From: Margaritifera margaritifera
Lineage: Eukaryota; Mollusca; Bivalvia; Unionida; Margaritiferidae
Assembly (NCBI GenBank): GCA_029931535.1
Contig: JAQPZY010001174.1
Location: 992,001 to 1,056,000, forward strand
Reading direction: 5' to 3'
Length of the DNA stretch: 64,000 bases
The translations under genes and the position numbers were made by a program. The notes below the pieces were generated by a model, which was given only the letters and a program-made list of their open reading frames with translations, searched no databases and had not been told where the DNA came from. Shown here in pieces: positions 59,457 to 64,000 of this stretch (positions within the stretch are counted from its first letter, which is position 1; each line of letters opens with the position of its first letter).

Positions 59457-59959
59457 GGGGCTAGCAGGGCGCTGGGTAATTTTTCATTTCTTGGAAGGTG
59501 GTGTGTTCATTTTTCACAATAATTTTTAATTTAATCGGTGTAACTGCTTTGGCTGTTAATGAAAACGACTGACATATATATAACACACTACCAGTAGACT
59601 CCATTGTTGCTGGCCAATCATGTGACTAGGTGCAGATGAAACCCTCACCAAAGGTTGTACACCGGCGGTCACACAAGCCAGGTACAATGGATAATGGTTA
59701 AGTGAGTGGGCAATTATCCTGGATTATCTTATTAAAATACCCCAGAAGAGGTAAGAACAAGTGTCATTTGAGTGGGGCTTTGAATTAGGTGACAGGATGT
59801 TTGTTTAACAGATTAATTTTATAAGGGTAGTGAGAAACATCAAAGCGTGGTGACACAAGAGCATAGCGTAGCGGCAGGTTCTAAAGCGTTGGGGTTATCA
59901 GAGTTTGAAACGATAGCGTAGTGGGCCCGCTACGGTAAAAGGTCCTCGGGAGAACACTG

Positions 59960-60430
59960 CTGTAAAATACAGGTCACAGTGATCAAGTTTTCACTGATGG
60001 CTATAGTACCCAGCAAATTATGTGACCCCATAGTCAATAGCAGGGTCTATTCTGCAAATGAAAACTTTCCCACCTCCATCTAAAGCTAAGGGAGACATTT
60101 TCTGAATATATGAGGGATTTAATCGAGAAATATAAGCAGGGCTTGAAAATATAATGCACAATATTGCATTTACTTGTTTGGAAATTAGCATGAATTCTGC
60201 AATCACACATCAATGCAATAGTGCCTGACAACATGAGCTAACGCAAGGTTAACCATAATCCCTGAACTCTGAAATATAGGCACAAGTGACCTATTTATGT
60301 TGAAATAGTGTAGTACTCCACTAAATACCAACTTATGTGACTCTATGAGCAACAGTGTCTGAAAAATGACCTGAATGCAAGCCCTAACCTGAGTGTTGGT
60401 GCCCAACAGATGGATGGATGGACACCATCA
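59960..60430. repeat. Dispersed repeat, right of the hAT insertion
   Basis: CTGTAAAATACAGGTCACAG (59,960) continues the unit cut at 58,496. A further unit starts near 60,251 (ACCATAATCCCTGAACTCTG) and ends in an ATGGATGGATGGAC tail at about 60,411. Confidence 0.65.
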
Positions 60431-61449
60431 ATCCATAACCCACAACTGCTTTGCAATCCTGCAATTGAAAATATCAAACAGCAACTTAACTAACTTGTAA
60501 TCAAGCCAGCTTATTGTCAGATCTGGTGATAAACTGTTAAGAAGAAAAAAAAGAGATGGCATCACACTGGTAAAAATCTGTAAATTATTGTCTTGCCTGT
60601 GACGATCTTGTTACAGCCCTAGTAACACATGACAAAACAATACCAGTGACCTTGACCTCTGACTTTTTAACCACTCCATTCCTCTGCTAACATGATAAAT
60701 GTTATAACAATACAGAAACAGAAATAAAAGATATAACCCCTTCATACAGCTCTTAATAACTTACCTCAATAAACCCAAACTATTCACCTTGTGACCTTGA
60801 CCTCTTACACCTGGATCCATTATCCCCAAGGATGTGCCATGTACACTAGTGAATCTGGTTAAAGTCTAATACATATCCATAGACACATGATATAAGATTT
60901 TGTACCCATGAAATACAAGAAACTGATAACTGTAATTATATATGTATATCACATAGTAAACTGTTACACTTTGTCTGATGTTAATTTATCCCAGGCAACA
61001 ATACATGGTACTGCCAGATCAAAAAACTTCAACTACTGATCCCATATAAAAATGTAAAATAATTGCTACCTGTAAACTTGACCTTCAAGTTCTTTGGCCT
61101 TCAATCTCTAGGGATATTCCTTCCCTCTGATATTGCCCTTTAAAAAACTTAAACCAAAAGTTGATGCTGGATGGACAGATATTTGTGACCACTGTGTCTT
61201 GTCTTTGTGTCATTTATTTATAAGTCAATAAACTGTTAGATTTGACAATAAAATGGGAAGAAACTTATGATAAATATGTTACAAAGTAATCGAGGGGTAC
61301 TGGTATCTGAGAAGTTGAAAACTCAGATGTTGACATATGGATGACACATGATGGACAAGGCCAAGGGCTGTACTATAAGCTCACTTTGCCCCAAGGTCAG
61401 GTTTCTCAAGGTGAAATGAAAAGATTTTTTTTATGATTATGAATGACAC
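60431..61449. other. Intron with TGACCTTGACC words
   Basis: TGACCTTGACCTCTGAC at 60,647-60,663, GTGACCTTGACCTC at 60,791-60,804 and TTGACCTTCAAG near 61,078. No exon or element boundary seen. Confidence 0.5.
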
Positions 61450-61661
61450 CTGTTCCAATTAGAGGAGTAGCCAGAGAAGTGATCGAATGAGAGTCAGCTG
61501 ATTTGAAAATCTCCATATATATCATCTTCAATCTCTCAATGGTCTTCTCTTCAATATCTTTCACTGGTGCACTCATTACAGCAAGTAGGACTTTCTTTGC
61601 CTTCAATTTCCCTCCACTGCATTTATAGACATGGCCTGGATAGATATTTTTGGATGTCTTC
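61450..61661 (-). CDS. Exon: macro domain central part
   Basis: Acceptor GTAATTTTGTAG and donor AACAG|GTGTCA bound 212 bp. The exon opens with the last base of a codon (phase 2) and ends with one base (phase 1). It encodes IYPGHVYKCSGGKLKAKKVL and then LAVMSAPV, IERLKMIYMEIFKSADSHSI and SLATPLIGTG, the central strands, helix and second phosphate-binding loop of a macro domain. Translation continues smoothly into 53,755-54,150. The N-terminal half of the domain is not found between 61,662 and 64,000, so the upstream exon should lie beyond the window. Confidence 0.85.
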
Positions 61662-62190
61662 CTACAAAATTACAATGGATCAATAATTGTTAATAAAATT
61701 ATTGGTTTATAATTTTCTATATTTTTTAATAATTAGAACAGGCAGAATCAAAGATGAATTGGCCCCTAACTACCAAGTTATTCAATCTGGGAATGTTAGA
61801 TCTAAAATAAAATTCCTTGGTACCACTAAAAACGTTGTAACTAATGATTCTTGTGTTTAATTAACATCTAATTGGGACCATCAAAGATACATCCATAAGC
61901 ACAAAACACTCTAATAATAACAGTTTTATGTCACATCATATTATGCAGATCTTTTTCAGTGTATCCCCTAGATACAAGTTTGAGAGTCAAAAATCCTCTT
62001 GGTGTCAAAACTGGGAGTCAGATTGAGTAAAAAACAAACCTTGGTGTCAGAACTGGGGATCAAATAAAAAATTTGGGGATCCCTGATGCACAAATGAGGG
62101 TAAAGGGAAACACTGTTTTTGTCTTGCGGAAATGGACATATTTTGGGATATTTACTTTTGAGTTGTTTAAACTGAAGTTTAATTGAGCTT
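61662..62190. other. Intron sequence, nothing recognised
   Basis: AT-rich. A diverged internal echo (TTGGTGTCAxAACTGGGxxTCA) is seen at about 61,998 and 62,041. No exon supported. Confidence 0.4.
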
Positions 62191-62740
62191 TATATGCATG
62201 TGCAGATCTCACTCAAAAAAAAAGTTGGTGAACATCTTGAAGATTTAAGTTTATTTACCAAGTTTACTCAAAATCATATAAAAAATTGTCTCTAGAGTGG
62301 TAACAAGTTGAAGCAATCAGATGCAAAATCATCTTATTAATATGTGTAGATCTTGCTCATTATTGAAATCATGTGAGATCTTGATAATATAAACCTATAT
62401 TCTAAGTTTGATCCAAATCTGATCAGAAATGTGGCCTCAAAAGAGGTAACAATCAGATTCAAGATTATCTCATTATTATGTATGGATCTTGCTCATTATC
62501 AAACTCATTCAAGAGCTTGATGACAAAAGTACAGATTCCAAGTCTGATTAAAGTCAGATCAGAATTATGGCTTCCAAAATGATAATAAGATCAGCCAATC
62601 AGATGCAAGATCACCTCATTAATATCTGTGTATCTTGCTCATTATTGAACTTGTCAGAGATCTTCATGATATTAGTAAATATTCCAAGTTTGATGAAAAT
62701 CAGATAAAAAACATGACCTCTAGAGTTGTAACAAGTAGTA
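62190..62740. repeat. ~125-140 bp tandem repeat, about four units
   Basis: ATCTTGCTCATTATTGAAxTC recurs at about 62,349, 62,486 and 62,630, with a diverged unit before. Each is followed by GATCTTGATxATA, TCCAAGTTTGATxAAAATCAGATCAG and GTAACAAG words. The last unit runs into a GATGGACAGATGGATGATGG tail. Confidence 0.9.
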
Positions 62741-62859
62741 TTGATGGACAGATGGATGATGGACACAGTGCCACAAGCTTGCTTGGCCTTACAACCAGTT
62801 GAGCTAAAAATGGTATTTTCTTTGGTCTTGTAAATCTCTTGGGGAAAATACATGCGAAG

Positions 62860-63310
62860 AAAAATGTGAAAATGCTGTGTTAGATGTATCTTTTAATGCT
62901 AATGATAACTTTTTGGACTGCATTAAATATTTCCTCATTTACCTCCTGTGTTATCAAGCGACTGTATACCCATTAAGAGCAAGAATATTTGTATCCTTAT
63001 GCAAATTTTCTATGGTGCGATTCCTCAAAACAGTATATTTTGGACTATTCAAGATGAAATGTTTGGGGGTTTCTACATCATTACAAAAACACTTATTGTC
63101 TGGTGATAGATGATTTCTAAAAAGACTGGCTCGTACGGAGCTGCAACCAAACCAAAAGCTGGCATACAAGATTGGGCAATTTCTCCTTGATAGTAATAGA
63201 GTAGTACCTTTACTGAGCCTCTGTTCAAATATATTTTTGGTAGAAAAAAAGTTTTGATATAAGTTGTTTCTGGAATATGGTGTTTTGTAAGTTTTGGGTA
63301 TCACAAGCTG
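62860..63310 (-). mobile_element. LINE 3'-end fragment
   Basis: The minus frame 62,954-63,304 encodes the tail of a non-LTR retrotransposon ORF2: a YSRNNLYQNFFS segment, SVRASLFRNHLSPDNKC, then the zinc-finger-like CFCNDVETPKHFIL-NSPKY with RNRTIENL. A Cys expected before KY has become Ser. Likely 5'-truncated. It sits upstream of the macro exon and is not part of the host protein. Confidence 0.75.
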
Positions 63311-64000
63311 GTTTGATATGCAGATGAAATTGTTTTGGATTGGCTGTATTCCAATTGGCTACTGAGCATGTGGGTAAGAATTGGATCCCTTTGTTCATTG
63401 GCCAATGTGATGAGGTGATGCTTTATGTCACTGTGATGATAACTTGACATCACATTTCACATACACTTGGACATTTGTATTGGCTGACTTAGACACACCT
63501 CCTGCACCAGTGTATGTTTACAAAGTTCTGTTAAATTATATTCCTTTAAGCTTTCAATATAATTTTAACTTAAATAATTACAGAAGATACACACAAATTT
63601 CAGATAGAGATATCTTGTAGTTTCACTTTTACAAAGTTTTACCAAAGCTCCATCTTTCAGTAACAGAAATCAATAAAGCATTTGAACAGACCCTCGTATT
63701 GTTGAAATCTTACAGAGCTATGTGGGAATCTAGTTGAATTTGACTACGTGACATTTGAACCTGTCTGTTTTAGCCTGGGTTACTTGACCTACTTTGGCTT
63801 TCATTGTTATCCAATGGAAGGCCAAGACAGGGCATTGGGAAAAAAATGAAGAAAAAAAAAAAGAAAAATGAGATGCCTCAAATTTTGGTGCACTAGATAG
63901 CACTGTGAATATTAAGAAAGGAAAATTAAATTTCATAATGAAAATAAAGCATATAAATTCACATTTTGCAAGGTAAACAAAACTAATTTTTTGAAGTCAT
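63311..64000. other. Right edge, no gene seen
   Basis: No macro-domain N-terminal exon or other coding feature could be supported here on either strand. Confidence 0.4.

Larger units (their letters stand above)
58497..59959 (-). mobile_element. Internally deleted hAT transposon
   Basis: The left end CAGTGATCTCCCCAGAAATT and the inverted right end CAGTGTTCTCCCGAGGACC give ~30-bp imperfect TIRs. CTGTAA lies directly outside both ends. Alignment with the neighbouring repeat unit at 58,332-58,400 shows the interrupted unit would be continuous without the element. Two minus-strand exons encode only the start and the dimerisation tail of a hAT-type transposase. The ends are richer in CpG than the surroundings, suggesting a fairly young insertion. 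Confidence 0.85.
30888..61661 (-). other. Gene span: macro-domain/coiled-coil/RING protein (5' end outside window)
   Basis: Six minus-strand exons with consensus GT/AG borders join in one frame: 61,450-61,661, 53,755-54,150, 51,142-51,312, 42,834-43,067, 31,653-31,889 and 30,888-31,135. Junctions after each of the first five exons are phase 1. The product in the window is about 498 residues: half macro domain, linker, two coiled-coil segments and a RING. Macro domains bind ADP-ribose and RING domains recruit E2 ubiquitin enzymes, so a role linking ADP-ribosylation to ubiquitination, as in DTX3L/PARP9, is an inference. The introns (up to ~11 kb) are full of mobile DNA. Extra exons may have been missed. 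Confidence 0.75.

Noticed and set aside
1..64000. CRISPR arrays, operons, bacterial promoters or phage genes
   Set aside because: Tandem arrays here are long diverged satellites without spacer logic, genes have spliceosomal introns, and repeat content is animal-like.

Overview
The window is eukaryotic nuclear DNA and looks like a lophotrochozoan genome, most likely a bivalve mollusc. Reasons: AT-rich sequence with long (TA)n tracts, spliceosomal introns with GT/AG borders, intergenic repeats carrying tandem TGACCTTGACC / TGACCTTTTGACC words, several arrays of diverged ~125-185 bp repeats, and marine-invertebrate transposon families. No intact long single-exon gene is present, and no bacterial or phage gene organisation is seen. 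The species cannot be named from sequence alone.

Layout. 1-1,030: microsatellites. 1,034-4,769 (minus): decayed Ty3/gypsy element with a 3' LTR and integrase placed before reverse transcriptase, the order of Gmr1-like elements. About 4,770-16,840: wreck of a large Polinton/virus-like element (type-B DNA polymerase of the protein-primed viral kind, zinc-motif fragments, a membrane protein, coiled-coil proteins), itself hit by a LINE fragment. 16,890-19,015 (minus): decayed coding region that I do not recognise. 19,020-25,140: non-coding, repeat-rich. 25,150-29,560 (plus): decayed CR1/jockey-like LINE with zinc-knuckle ORF1, endonuclease and reverse transcriptase remains.

30,888-61,661 (minus): the only convincing host gene. 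Six exons with good splice sites join in frame. They encode the C-terminal half of a macro (ADP-ribose-binding) domain split over two exons, a linker, two homologous coiled-coil exons and a terminal C3HC4 RING exon, about 498 residues in the window; the 5' end lies beyond 64,000. Every internal junction from the macro domain onward is phase 1 and every cassette exon is a multiple of three. The architecture recalls DTX3L/PARP9-type ADP-ribosylation/ubiquitin proteins, but no Deltex C-terminal domain was seen.

The introns of this gene hold much of the mobile DNA: a 2.36-kb tandem duplication with a 185-bp MITE whose empty site survives in the sister copy; a ~3.95-kb element with >100-bp terminal inverted repeats around a broken protein with a PIN/XPG-I-like motif and a CXC-like cysteine cluster, sitting inside a ~145-bp satellite; a tandem duplication split by a tRNA-SINE-like insertion; and a 1.46-kb hAT element whose two short exons encode only the transposase start and its dimerisation tail. 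The mobile parts do not work together as a pathway; they record successive, partly nested insertions.
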